Below, piece by piece: positions 33,926 to 41,815 of a stretch of 64,000 bases of DNA. This DNA is from Winslowiella toletana (lineage in GTDB: Bacteria; Pseudomonadota; Gammaproteobacteria; Enterobacterales; Enterobacteriaceae), in the NCBI RefSeq assembly GCF_017875465.1, contig NZ_JAGGMQ010000001.1:4650001-4714000 (forward strand). The letters are read 5' to 3'. Each line of letters starts with the position of its first letter. Position 1 is the first letter of the stretch. The notes under the pieces are model-generated. The model ran no database searches. It worked only from the letters and a program-made list of their open reading frames with translations, and was not told the DNA's origin. A program made the position numbers and the translations under genes.

Positions 33926-36040
33926 TTAGTGAGCGTTCCGGGTAACTGACGGAAACAGCACGCCAGGCGTTAACGCCAGCGCGGTGCCGTTCTGGCCCGC
34001 TTTATCCAGATTATCCGCCAGTTTACGCATCATTAATGCGTTATCGCGTGCATAAGGTGAAGTCTGAATCTGACGATCCAGCAGCTGGCTGAGGTGCCAG
34101 TCGAGCTGCTGCAAATCTCGCGTGGTCACGTCCGCCGGCAGGGAACGCTGGAAATTCTGCATGACCCAGCCGCGCAGAAACTCGCCGTCGTAATTGCGCG
34201 GCTGATACAGCATCTGATAAGCCCGCAGTGCATTACGGCTGAATTCACTGTCACCACCTTTATCATTGCGCAGAGTGGCGGTAATCTGACGCGCTACGCG
34301 TGGCAGCAACAGTGAGCGCAACGCGTTCTGATACAGCGTCCAGGCCGCATCACTGATCTGGTCACCGCGATACAGCCCGGCGCGAATGCTGAGCGGTGGA
34401 CTGTCGAGCGAAAATTCCCCGGGTTGCGGCAACTTCACCAGATTGTTTAAGAAGGGTAGCAGATCGATAATATCGCCGTTCTCAAGCTGCGAAAAATGTT
34501 CAGCCTGCTGCGACAGCGCGGGAACCCGCGCCTCTATCTGCTGCAGATAGTGCTGATTCTGGTAATAGCTCAGCAGCCACCAGCCACTGGCGACCAGCAA
34601 GGTCAACGCCAGCGCGCCATAGCCAACCCAGTGCATCAGGCGGTTACGGTATTCCCATGAGCGGTCGCTGCCGGCAAGCCCGCTCTCTTTAAAAATCACT
34701 TCGCTCAGCAGGTCGCGGATAAAGAAGCTCTGGCCTTTATTCGCCGGAATTGGCGCAGCGCGGTTAACGCTGTCCCAGCTGGCGATGGAGTGGCGTCTTG
34801 CCTGCGGCAGCTGTAATTTGCGCGTCAGCTCACCCATGACGCGGTCAAACGGCAATCCTTCCTGAGTGCCGCTGGTAAAGAACAGGCCACGCGCTGACCA
34901 CGCCACTTCACCGCCGTCTGGCGAAAAGACAATATCAAGGTATTCGGCCAGCAGCGGCCGCAGCGAAGCGAACTCCTGCGGAAACAGAAAACAGTCGGCG
35001 CGCTGGGTTAAATCATGTTCCTGCGCCATCTTGCAGGCTAAATCGCGGGTTAAGCGATTGGACAGCGTCAGGAACTGCTGATCAAACAGCTGATTAAGCG
35101 CCCGTTCGCTGTCACGGTTAGGCTCCCACGGGAAGGTAAAGCCCCAGGTCTGTTCGCGTTGTGACTTGTCGAGGGTCGCAAAGTAACTCATAAACCCTTT
35201 CAGCAGGTCGGTCTTGGTCACCATCACATACACCGGGAAATGGATGCCGGTCTGCTGATGCAGTTCAGCCATCCGGCTGCGCAGGGCGGTAGCCTGCGTA
35301 AAGCGCGCTTCGGCGGAGTCGCTAAGCAGATCGGCGACGCTGATGGTGATGATCACGCCATTGATCGGCTGACGGGCACGGTAATGCTTCAGCAGATTGA
35401 TAAAGGTTTGCCACTCGCTGGCGTCGCGGGCGCGCATGCTCTCCTGCAAAGTGTAGCGCCCGGCGGTGTCCAGCAGCACTGCACGGTCGGTAAACCACCA
35501 GTCGCAGTGACGGGTGCCGCCAACGCCGCGGATTGCCTGCTTACCCATACTGTCAGTCAACGGAAACTCGAGGCCGGAGTTAATCAGCGCGGTGGTTTTA
35601 CCGGCGCCGGGCGCGCCGACAATCATGTACCAGGGCAGCTGATAGAGATAACGCGCACTGTAGCGCTGGAACCAGCTGGAGGGCGGGCGCTGGTAGAAGT
35701 GGGCTTTTTTCAGCAAGGATGCCGCTTCGTTAAAACGCGAGGTTAACAGCTCCTCGGTGGCCATCATCTCGCCGTGGTCGACATTGTTGTATTGCAGATT
35801 ATGCAGTAGCTTGCTGTTAAACCAGGCGCTGTAGAGATGCGGGATAAGCTGAAACAGAATCCACAAGAAGTAGCTGATGCCGACCAGCACCTGACGGTGC
35901 AGCGGCGCTTCCAGCGGACGCAAATCGTTAACGGTGACCAGCGGACCGAGCATCCAGATCACGCTGGCAAGCGCGGTGATGCCGATAAAGCCCCACAGCA
36001 GGCGGCTGGTAAGCAGTGAAAACAGTTGGTTACGCATCAC
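33926..36040 (-). CDS. tssM: TssM/IcmF-like inner-membrane NTPase, short C-terminal form
   Basis: 704 aa, against roughly 1100-1200 aa for typical TssM. Two N-terminal membrane segments (about 14-34 and 50-72), a cytoplasmic NTPase domain with Walker A GAPGAGKT at 142-149 and DTAGRY at 191-196, a third span near 470-490 (YGALALTLLVASGWWLLSYY), then only about 210 periplasmic residues. The rest of the periplasmic region, which in known systems contacts TssJ, is absent. tagF starts 16 bases after the stop, so no decayed 3' remnant exists: the shortening is clean. Its start overlaps tssL by 4 bases. In T6SS TssM and TssL form the membrane complex. Confidence 0.88.
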   Translation of the reverse strand: MMRNQLFSLLTSRLLWGFIGITALASVIWMLGPLVTVNDLRPLEAPLHRQVLVGISYFLWILFQLIPHLYSAWFNSKLLHNLQYNNVDHGEMMATEELLTSRFNEAASLLKKAHFYQRPPSSWFQRYSARYLYQLPWYMIVGAPGAGKTTALINSGLEFPLTDSMGKQAIRGVGGTRHCDWWFTDRAVLLDTAGRYTLQESMRARDASEWQTFINLLKHYRARQPINGVIITISVADLLSDSAEARFTQATALRSRMAELHQQTGIHFPVYVMVTKTDLLKGFMSYFATLDKSQREQTWGFTFPWEPNRDSERALNQLFDQQFLTLSNRLTRDLACKMAQEHDLTQRADCFLFPQEFASLRPLLAEYLDIVFSPDGGEVAWSARGLFFTSGTQEGLPFDRVMGELTRKLQLPQARRHSIASWDSVNRAAPIPANKGQSFFIRDLLSEVIFKESGLAGSDRSWEYRNRLMHWVGYGALALTLLVASGWWLLSYYQNQHYLQQIEARVPALSQQAEHFSQLENGDIIDLLPFLNNLVKLPQPGEFSLDSPPLSIRAGLYRGDQISDAAWTLYQNALRSLLLPRVARQITATLRNDKGGDSEFSRNALRAYQMLYQPRNYDGEFLRGWVMQNFQRSLPADVTTRDLQQLDWHLSQLLDRQIQTSPYARDNALMMRKLADNLDKAGQNGTALALTPGVLFPSVTRNAH

Positions 36041-37293
36041 GGCGTTCCTTTCTTAACCGAGCTGGCCGCTTCTGGCGCGGCAAACAGGGTAATTTCTACG
36101 CGGCGGTTATGGGCGCGATTTTCCTTGCTGTCATTCGGCATCATGGCATCGCTGTCACCGCGTCCTTCTGCGCGGATATCATGACCGGGCGACAGCTGCT
36201 GTTGCAGCTGGCTGGCAATGGTGCGCGCCAGCGCCAGCGAATATTCGTAGTTTGAAGCAAAGCGCGCGCTGCGCAGCGGCTGATCGTCGGTATACACCGT
36301 CACCACAATTTTACCTTTGATATCATCCATCGCCGCCGCCACGCGGCCAATCAGCGCGCGACCGACGGCATTCAGCGTAGTGGCGTTGTCGTCGAACAGC
36401 TTGTCGTTTGACAACAATACTTTACTGCCGAAAGGCCCGTCGCTGACCTCCAGCTGACTGGCGGCGATCACATCGCTTAAGGCTTTACGCAGATCGAGCA
36501 GGCTTTGTGGTGAACTGGTGTTGCGTCCGCTGGTGACCTGCGGCAGAGGCGTCTGATAGATCTTACGCAGCAGAGGTTCCGCTGAATTGCCCAGTTGCCA
36601 GTTCAGGCCGCTGTAGACCATGCAGGCGATAAAAGCGGTAACCGTAAAACAGGCCCAGAGGGGGACCGGCGGACGCCACAGATTGCTCTGTTGCGGACGC
36701 ACCACCACCTGCGCCGCCAGCGGCTGCTGCGGCGTGGTGCGAGTACTGTCAATCAGCTGAGCCAGACGGTTGCGAATGGCATCGCACTGTGCGCGGCCAT
36801 GTTCCACGCCGCGATAGCGGCCTTCATAACCGAGCAGCAGGCAGTAGTGAATGACTTCCAGCAACCACAAATGCTGTTGTGGCGACTGCGAAATACGTGA
36901 CAGCAACTGGAAAAACTTCTCGCCTCCCCAGCTTTCGTTGTGGAAGGAGACCAGCAGGCCATTACCGGACCAGACGCCGCGCGTGCCCCATGGGGTCTGC
37001 GCCGCCGCCTCATCCAGCACGCTACATAAGCAGTAGCGGGCGCCAATTATCATCTCAAACGGTAAATCCAGCTGCTTACAGCGAGTTTCAAACAGGCGGA
37101 TCTCATCCACCAGCTGGTGGCGTAGTCCGGCCGGGTCATCATGCGTTGCGGCCAGACGAATTTGCACAATGGCATTTAGTAAGGGCGCAGCGGCGGCGAG
37201 TAATGGGTTTTCGGCGCTCGCATACGGGGTATCACGGGCGGCAAGTTCCGGCGTCATTGGCTGTGGTAAATCCTGGCTCAGCGTCTGTTCCAT
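36037..37293 (-). CDS. tssL: TssL/DotU-family protein with C-terminal OmpA peptidoglycan-binding domain
   Basis: 418 aa. Cytoplasmic DotU domain, residues about 30-185 (NPLLAAAAPLLNAIVQIRLA, YCLCSVLDEAAAQTPWG, LLGYEGRYRGVEHGRAQC). One membrane span at about 209-229 (PVPLWACFTVTAFIACMVYS). Periplasmic OmpA/MotB-like domain (about 290-410) ending in RAEGRGDSDAMMPNDS and ENRAHNRRVEITLF, with the peptidoglycan-binding Arg-rich motif intact. This is the 'evolved' TssL architecture. It overlaps tssM by 4 bases. The tssK and tssJ genes that normally precede tssL are absent; an SH3 lipoprotein gene is there instead. Confidence 0.92.
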   Translation of the reverse strand: MEQTLSQDLPQPMTPELAARDTPYASAENPLLAAAAPLLNAIVQIRLAATHDDPAGLRHQLVDEIRLFETRCKQLDLPFEMIIGARYCLCSVLDEAAAQTPWGTRGVWSGNGLLVSFHNESWGGEKFFQLLSRISQSPQQHLWLLEVIHYCLLLGYEGRYRGVEHGRAQCDAIRNRLAQLIDSTRTTPQQPLAAQVVVRPQQSNLWRPPVPLWACFTVTAFIACMVYSGLNWQLGNSAEPLLRKIYQTPLPQVTSGRNTSSPQSLLDLRKALSDVIAASQLEVSDGPFGSKVLLSNDKLFDDNATTLNAVGRALIGRVAAAMDDIKGKIVVTVYTDDQPLRSARFASNYEYSLALARTIASQLQQQLSPGHDIRAEGRGDSDAMMPNDSKENRAHNRRVEITLFAAPEAASSVKKGTP

Positions 37294-37357
37294 CAGGCGA
37301 TTTCACGTGTTGTTCAAGCAGTAAGGCGCGTCACTGCGCCTTGCGAAGCAGCATGGA

Positions 37358-37852
37358 TCATTCAAGGATCCAGGTTGCGGTGTCTCTGTTTTTGCAGGCT
37401 TTGCTGGCCCCGCCGACATCCACACAAACTTGCTGTTTTGCCGTTTTACGCGGGCGTGGCCGATCGTTACGCAGGGTGGCGTCATAACGTTCGCTTTTAA
37501 CGCCCGCTTTCAGCGGTACATAACCGATTAACTGCTGCTGATCTTCTTCAGCAATCGCCAGCCAGTGGTTTTCAACTTCCCCTAATACGGTAAATGGCTT
37601 GCCGTTGTCGAGATAGCGCACAATTTTGCCGCTATAGTCCGGCGTGGTCATTACTGATGCATTATACAGCGCGCGCCAGTTTTCGTTGATCGCCGTAAAT
37701 TCCTGCGGCGGCTGGACGGCATAACGGTGAGTCAGTTTTACGCCCGCTACCTCACTGGTCACCAGCGTATCATCGGTCAAAGGTGGCGGAGGTGCCTTAC
37801 ATCCGGCCACGGTAAGCACAGCTAACAGTGTCAACGCGATACGAATTTTCAC
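37358..37852 (-). CDS. SH3-like lipoprotein heading the T6SS-type operon
   Basis: 164 aa from the GTG at 37852, which has GAGG 7 bases upstream; the frame is open to 38014 but that part looks non-coding. Lipoprotein signal MKIRIALTLLAVLTVAGCKA (Val/fMet start, Cys18), then a Pro-rich linker and a bacterial-SH3-like beta domain (TPDYSGKIVRYLDNGKPFTV, LGEVENHWLAIAEEDQQQLI, GYVPLKAG). A basic tail follows with two cysteines (QQVCVDVGGASKACKN). It occupies the position of TssJ, the lipoprotein that holds TssM to the outer membrane, but does not resemble TssJ. SH3b domains often bind peptidoglycan, so a tether to the cell wall is plausible (inference). First gene of the operon. Confidence 0.7.
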   Translation of the reverse strand: MKIRIALTLLAVLTVAGCKAPPPPLTDDTLVTSEVAGVKLTHRYAVQPPQEFTAINENWRALYNASVMTTPDYSGKIVRYLDNGKPFTVLGEVENHWLAIAEEDQQQLIGYVPLKAGVKSERYDATLRNDRPRPRKTAKQQVCVDVGGASKACKNRDTATWILE

Positions 37853-38273
37853 AGTGATCCTCGTGAATATCATCAGGGAGTCTGGACTATTGCAGACATA
37901 TTGGCGCATTTCTGCGCAAAGTAAGCTTATTTTTTGACCAATTCGTGCGGCGCGCCCGCCCGGAAAATTGCTTAGTTTTACATAAACATAAAGTGCGGTC
38001 AGTCTACCTGACACTTTTGAGATTTAAAACCATTGCATGCAAATCATTATCATGTTAGTTACCCGCGCACGGCTAAGTGTCACTGCGGCTGAGGGCTGAC
38101 AGGGCGGTGCTTTGATTAAACGAATTTATGCTTAAAAATTTGGCGGGCAGGGCAAAGAATGTCGCCATCGACCGAGGGAAGTGGCCCTGAAACTTATCTT
38201 ATTAACAAATCTGATATGTTTTACGGGCGGCAGCGCCACCGCCCGATGCTAAAAAAGTGAAATAATTCAGAGT
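37853..38273. promoter_or_regulatory. Upstream region of the T6SS-type operon
   Basis: About 420 bases without a gene, between mcp and the lipoprotein gene (both minus strand). It should contain the operon promoter. At 38033-38051 the sequence ending AAATCATTATC matches 12 of 19 positions of the Fur consensus (one complete half-site, one poor), a weak candidate iron-control site. A hairpin CGGGCGG / CCGCCCG at 38224-38245 lies about 28 bases past the mcp stop but lacks a T tract. Confidence 0.4.
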
Positions 38274-40082
38274 TTACAGACGAAAATGCCCCGCCGTTTC
38301 TGCCAGTTCATTGGCCTGGAATTGCAGCGCACCTGCGGCGGCGGCTGATTCCACCACCAGTTCGGCATTTTGCTGCACCATCTCTTCCAGACGACCGACC
38401 GCGAGGTTGACGCCCTGAATACCCTGCATCTGTTGATCGCTCGCCTGAGTGATACCGGCGATAATGCCGGAGACGCTGGCGACGCTGCTGACAATATCTT
38501 CCATGGTTTCACCAGCCATCTGCACATAGCGCGATCCGCTGGCCACCCGTTCGGTGGTGGTGTCAATCAGGGTTTTAATCTCTTTCGCCGCCTGCGCGCT
38601 GCGCTGGGCAAGATTACGCACCTCACCGGCCACCACGGCAAAGCCACGACCCTGTTCCCCGGCGCGAGCCGCTTCAACCGCCGCATTCAGCGCCAGAATA
38701 TTGGTCTGGAAGGCGATGCCGTCAATCACACTGATAATGTCGCCAATCTTCGCTGAAGCATGTTCAATATCATGCATGGTGCTGATCACATTCGATACCA
38801 CCTTGCCGCCACGCTGCGCCGTTTCTGAGGCGGTCGCCGCCTGCTGATTCGCTTCGGTGGCCGAGGCGGTGGAGTGGGTGACCGAAGCGGAAATGGCATC
38901 GATGGAACTGACGGTTTCACGCAAGTTAGACGCCGCCTGCTCGGTGCGCGCAGAGAGATCTTTATTGCCGCTGGCGATTTCGTTGGCGGCCACCTGCACC
39001 GAGGCGCTGGCATCCCGCAGCTGGCCCATCACGGTGGCCAGCTTATCGATAAAACTGTTAAACGCCACCGCAATCTGTGTGACTTCGTCGTGACCATTTT
39101 CCGGCAGGCGCTGGGTTAAATCGTCATCGCCGGAGCTGATCGCCAGCATCGCATCGCGGATGGTCAGCAGGCGGCGCATCAGCGCACCAATCAGCAGACT
39201 GATTAACAGCGCCGCCGTCAGCACCAGCAACACCAGCGACAGCGCTGAGGCACTAAGCAATGACTTCATGCCGGCGGTGGCTTCCTGTTGATCCAGCGCC
39301 ACCACCAGATACCAGTCGGTACCGGCGACCGGCATCGCGCGCAGTAGTTTGGCGACGCCATTAATATGCGCCAGCAGCGGTTTATCGGCGGCAATCAGCG
39401 CCGCGACATCCAGGTCAGGCAGCAGATCTTTCACCGGTTTTAACGCCATGCTGGCGTCGCTGGTGGTGACGATGGTGCCATTTTTATCGATTAACAGCCC
39501 TGAACTGGCCGGTGTCGGGCGAATCGAGCTGACGTTGGCGACAATACTGTCCATCGCCACATCGGAGCCGACCACCGCCGCATTGCCATTGACCGGCGCA
39601 ACAAAACTCACCACCAGTTTGTTGGTGGCCATATCCACATAGGGAGCGGTCACCATCGGCTTGCCCAGCTTAATGGCGTCAATATACCAGGGGCGCACAG
39701 TAGGGTTGTAGTCGGCGGGAATGCCGCCCGGCGAGGAGAATCGGGCGGTGCCATTGGCGTAGCCCGCGTAAACATTGATAAAGCCACCGGCAGCGGCAAT
39801 CTGCTTAAACATCGGCAGCGGATCGTCACTCAGCGTCACCGCCTGCAACGAGGCAATCATGGTCAGTTTACCGTTGATCCAGTCGCCGATGGCTGCCCGG
39901 TGGCTGCCGGTTACCGCGTCGAGCGTGCTGTTAATCGCCTGCTGATTGTACTTGCGGGTTACGGAGTAATTGATGCTGGTGTTGATAATCAGAGCGATAA
40001 CCACACAACCGATGGTGATCGCCAGAATACGTGCGCGTATCGATGCAAGTCGCAGCGATGAAAGCCGGGAAATGGATAACAT
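38274..40082 (-). CDS. Methyl-accepting chemotaxis protein with dCache sensor domain
   Basis: 602 aa. First membrane span about 17-37, periplasmic sensor about 40-275, second span about 282-305, HAMP, then the cytoplasmic hairpin with the invariant tip [20 protein letters not shown] followed by [19 protein letters not shown]. The sensor has dCache_1 features, [16 protein letters not shown], then APYVDM and VVGSDVAMD. The R-x-W-Y ... Y-x-D ... D pattern is like that of amino-acid-binding dCache domains (inference). No C-terminal CheR-binding pentapeptide (NWETF type) is present. A sigma28-type promoter lies 32 bases upstream, so it is probably expressed with the flagellar regulon. Confidence 0.92.
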   Translation of the reverse strand: MLSISRLSSLRLASIRARILAITIGCVVIALIINTSINYSVTRKYNQQAINSTLDAVTGSHRAAIGDWINGKLTMIASLQAVTLSDDPLPMFKQIAAAGGFINVYAGYANGTARFSSPGGIPADYNPTVRPWYIDAIKLGKPMVTAPYVDMATNKLVVSFVAPVNGNAAVVGSDVAMDSIVANVSSIRPTPASSGLLIDKNGTIVTTSDASMALKPVKDLLPDLDVAALIAADKPLLAHINGVAKLLRAMPVAGTDWYLVVALDQQEATAGMKSLLSASALSLVLLVLTAALLISLLIGALMRRLLTIRDAMLAISSGDDDLTQRLPENGHDEVTQIAVAFNSFIDKLATVMGQLRDASASVQVAANEIASGNKDLSARTEQAASNLRETVSSIDAISASVTHSTASATEANQQAATASETAQRGGKVVSNVISTMHDIEHASAKIGDIISVIDGIAFQTNILALNAAVEAARAGEQGRGFAVVAGEVRNLAQRSAQAAKEIKTLIDTTTERVASGSRYVQMAGETMEDIVSSVASVSGIIAGITQASDQQMQGIQGVNLAVGRLEEMVQQNAELVVESAAAAGALQFQANELAETAGHFRL

Positions 40083-40113
40083 ACAGACCTCATAACAGAC
40101 AGGATTTTGCCTG

Positions 40114-40140
40114 ATATCGGCTCAGATGCTGGCTACTTGA
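40114..40140 (-). promoter_or_regulatory. Sigma28 (FliA)-type promoter of the mcp gene
   Basis: On the minus strand: TCAAGTAG, 11 bases, GCCGATAT, against the consensus TAAAGTTT-N11-GCCGATAA. Spacing is exact and the -10 differs in only the last base. It points at the mcp start codon at 40082. Confidence 0.75.
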
Positions 40141-40217
40141 GCAGGATTTTTGGCTTATAAGAAAAGCCTATGGCTGATGCTTCGCAAAGGTGAAATAGTT
40201 GTTGTAACCAGGTTAAG

Positions 40218-40233
40218 CGGCACGACTCTTGCT
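40218..40233 (+). promoter_or_regulatory. Sigma54-type promoter of nasR
   Basis: CGGCAC-GACTC-TTGCT, differing from the consensus TGGCAC-N5-TTGCW in only the first base, 38 bases before the nasR start codon. It suggests nitrogen-limitation control (NtrC) of nasR, in keeping with the known Klebsiella regulon. Confidence 0.65.
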
Positions 40234-40271
40234 TGATCTGGCCATCACTTTGCGCCTCCCGGAGCGAACCC

Positions 40272-41537
40272 ATGACGGCAGCCACACCTACAGCCCTCAA
40301 TTTTTTACTGGCATCACGACAAAGTGAGATCGCCAGCCTGCGTAATCTGCTGCATACCGGCCAGCTGATTGGTCAGCTCAGTCAGCTGATCCATGTGCTG
40401 CAACGCGAAAGGGGCGCCTCCAATATCTGGCTCTGTTCGACCGGCAAACTGTTTGGCGATGAGTTGCCGCAGCGCGAGCGCGATGTCAGCCGCGAATTAG
40501 CCAGCATGATCCAGCTGCTGCCGCGTCCGCAGAGCAGTCCGCTGGCGGGCAACAGCCGCCTGTATGCGCGTATCGCGGCGGCATTGCATGGCCTGAGTGA
40601 ACTGGAGCCGCTACGCCAGCAGGTACGCGATCGCACCCTCAGTCATGCGCTGGCGATGGCGCGTTTTAACCAGATTATTCGTCAGCTGCTGAACCTGGTA
40701 TTTGAAGCCGCCGACGCCGCCAGCGATGCGCAGGTGTCGCGCGCGCTGATCGCCATGTTCAGCTTTATGCAGGGCAAAGAGCTGGCGGGCCAGGAGCGCG
40801 CTACCGGTTCCGCCGGATTTGCCGCCGGCGTATTCAGCGCCGAACAGAGTAAACATATTGTGGCGCTGATTGAGGCGCAGGATCGCTGTTTCAGCACCTT
40901 CAGCCAGTTTGCTGATGCGCAGAGTCTGCAACAGTGGCGCGAAATAGCCGAAGCTGAGCCGGAAGTTGAGCGTCTGCGCCGGGTCGCCTGTATGAGCAGC
41001 CACACGGGAGAAGCGGGGGTGTCACGCTGGTTTCAGCTGCTAAGTAAAAGGCTGGATGGCATGAAGGTGGTGGAAGATCGGCTGGAAACCACCCTGATGC
41101 AGTGCTGCCGTGACACTATCCGCCGTGCCGAACAGGCGGATGAAATCAGCGATCTGAGCAGTCACTTGCAGGCGATAAACAGCGAGCAGGGTTACAGCCT
41201 GTATGTCGCAGGCGCCGACTGGAATGGCGGCCATAGTGTGGCGCTTGATGCTGAGGGCGTTGCGCCGCAGCTGGGGCGTGCGGTGTTAACGCTGATCCAG
41301 CAGCAGTCGCAACGTTTGCAGGCGCAGGCCGATGAGCTGGCAAGCATGCGCGCCAGTATCAATGAGCGGAAACATATTGATCAGGCTAAATTGCTGCTGA
41401 TGAAACATCAGGCTTGCAGTGAGGAGCAGGCGTGGCAAACGCTGCGCAAAATGGCGATGAACCAAAATAAACGTGTGGTAGATATCGCGATTGCGATGCT
41501 ATCTGTCGCCTCTGCCTTCAGCGAGCAGGAAAAATAG
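40272..41537 (+). CDS. nasR: Nitrate- and nitrite-responsive antiterminator NasR
   Basis: 421 aa from the ATG at 40272 (frame open to 40233 but a GGAG lies 8 bases before this ATG). The N-terminal NIT domain (about 30-300) includes QLIHVLQRERGASNIWLCST, the conserved nitrate-sensing helix with the R-x-R-G segment, and RALIAMFSFMQGKELAGQER. The C-terminal ANTAR RNA-binding domain (about 360-415) reads INERKHIDQAKLLLMKHQAC then WQTLRKMAMNQNKRVVDIA. NasR binds nitrate and prevents termination in the nasF leader. It is 280 bases before nasF, the same order as in Klebsiella, and the leader terminator it would act on is visible. Confidence 0.94.
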   Translation: MTAATPTALNFLLASRQSEIASLRNLLHTGQLIGQLSQLIHVLQRERGASNIWLCSTGKLFGDELPQRERDVSRELASMIQLLPRPQSSPLAGNSRLYARIAAALHGLSELEPLRQQVRDRTLSHALAMARFNQIIRQLLNLVFEAADAASDAQVSRALIAMFSFMQGKELAGQERATGSAGFAAGVFSAEQSKHIVALIEAQDRCFSTFSQFADAQSLQQWREIAEAEPEVERLRRVACMSSHTGEAGVSRWFQLLSKRLDGMKVVEDRLETTLMQCCRDTIRRAEQADEISDLSSHLQAINSEQGYSLYVAGADWNGGHSVALDAEGVAPQLGRAVLTLIQQQSQRLQAQADELASMRASINERKHIDQAKLLLMKHQACSEEQAWQTLRKMAMNQNKRVVDIAIAMLSVASAFSEQEK

Positions 41538-41542
41538 TTAAA

Positions 41543-41559
41543 TGCACAATGAGTGTGCG
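41543..41559 (+). promoter_or_regulatory. NtrC-like enhancer site upstream of nasF
   Basis: TGCACAATGAGTGTGCG resembles the NtrC consensus TGCACC-N4-TGGTGCA in both outer arms (TGCAC and GTGCG), with mismatches in the inner bases. It lies about 108 bases before the sigma54 promoter, a usual enhancer distance. Confidence 0.5.
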
Positions 41560-41666
41560 TTTATTGCTTCAGCATAGTGCGTGGGTTGTGACCACTCTCT
41601 GACCGCTGAAACGGCGACAGGCGATAAGTGCCTGTAAAAGGCAACTTTCTTAGCCGCCAGCAAATC

Positions 41667-41682
41667 TGGCACACAGCTTGCA
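41667..41682 (+). promoter_or_regulatory. Sigma54 promoter of the nasFEDCBA operon
   Basis: TGGCAC-ACAGC-TTGCA, a perfect match to TGGCAC-N5-TTGCW. Transcription should begin near 41693, giving a leader of about 123 bases before nasF that contains the intrinsic terminator described next. Confidence 0.88.
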
Positions 41683-41743
41683 ACATTATTACGACAAATA
41701 ATGCATTTGTTTCGCCAATGGCGGTGCAACGAGTGCTTTGGAT

Positions 41744-41796
41744 AAAGGCGTCCTGCCGCATGCTTTCGAGCATGTCGGAGGACGCCTTTTTTTATT
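41744..41796 (+). terminator. Leader terminator of the nas operon (NasR antitermination target)
   Basis: Long stem AAAGGCGTCC / GGACGCCTTT with an upper stem-loop CATGCT-TTCG-AGCATG and eight T after it, all before nasF and after the sigma54 promoter. An intrinsic terminator in this position, downstream of a nasR gene, is the hallmark of NasR-controlled antitermination. Short stem-loops lie between about 41694 and 41735 (ACAAAT/ATTTGT; CGCC/GGCG) where the ANTAR-binding hairpins should be, but I cannot match the hexaloop consensus with confidence. Confidence 0.88.
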
Positions 41797-41815
41797 TCTT
41801 TTTTCCAGGAAGCAA

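Noticed and set aside
38224..38245. GC-rich hairpin after the mcp gene as a terminator
   Set aside because: No T tract in the direction of transcription; kept only as a note in the intergenic entry.
40178..40194. NtrC-like sequence upstream of nasR
   Set aside because: Only about 9 of 13 fixed positions match and it lies unusually close to the sigma54 promoter; not strong enough to list as a site.
41684..41703. Perfect hairpin with the hexaloop ACGACA, first taken as the NasR-binding hairpin
   Set aside because: It spans the sigma54 promoter -12 region and the expected start near 41693, so it would not be in the transcript as a whole; the loop also lacks G at position 4.
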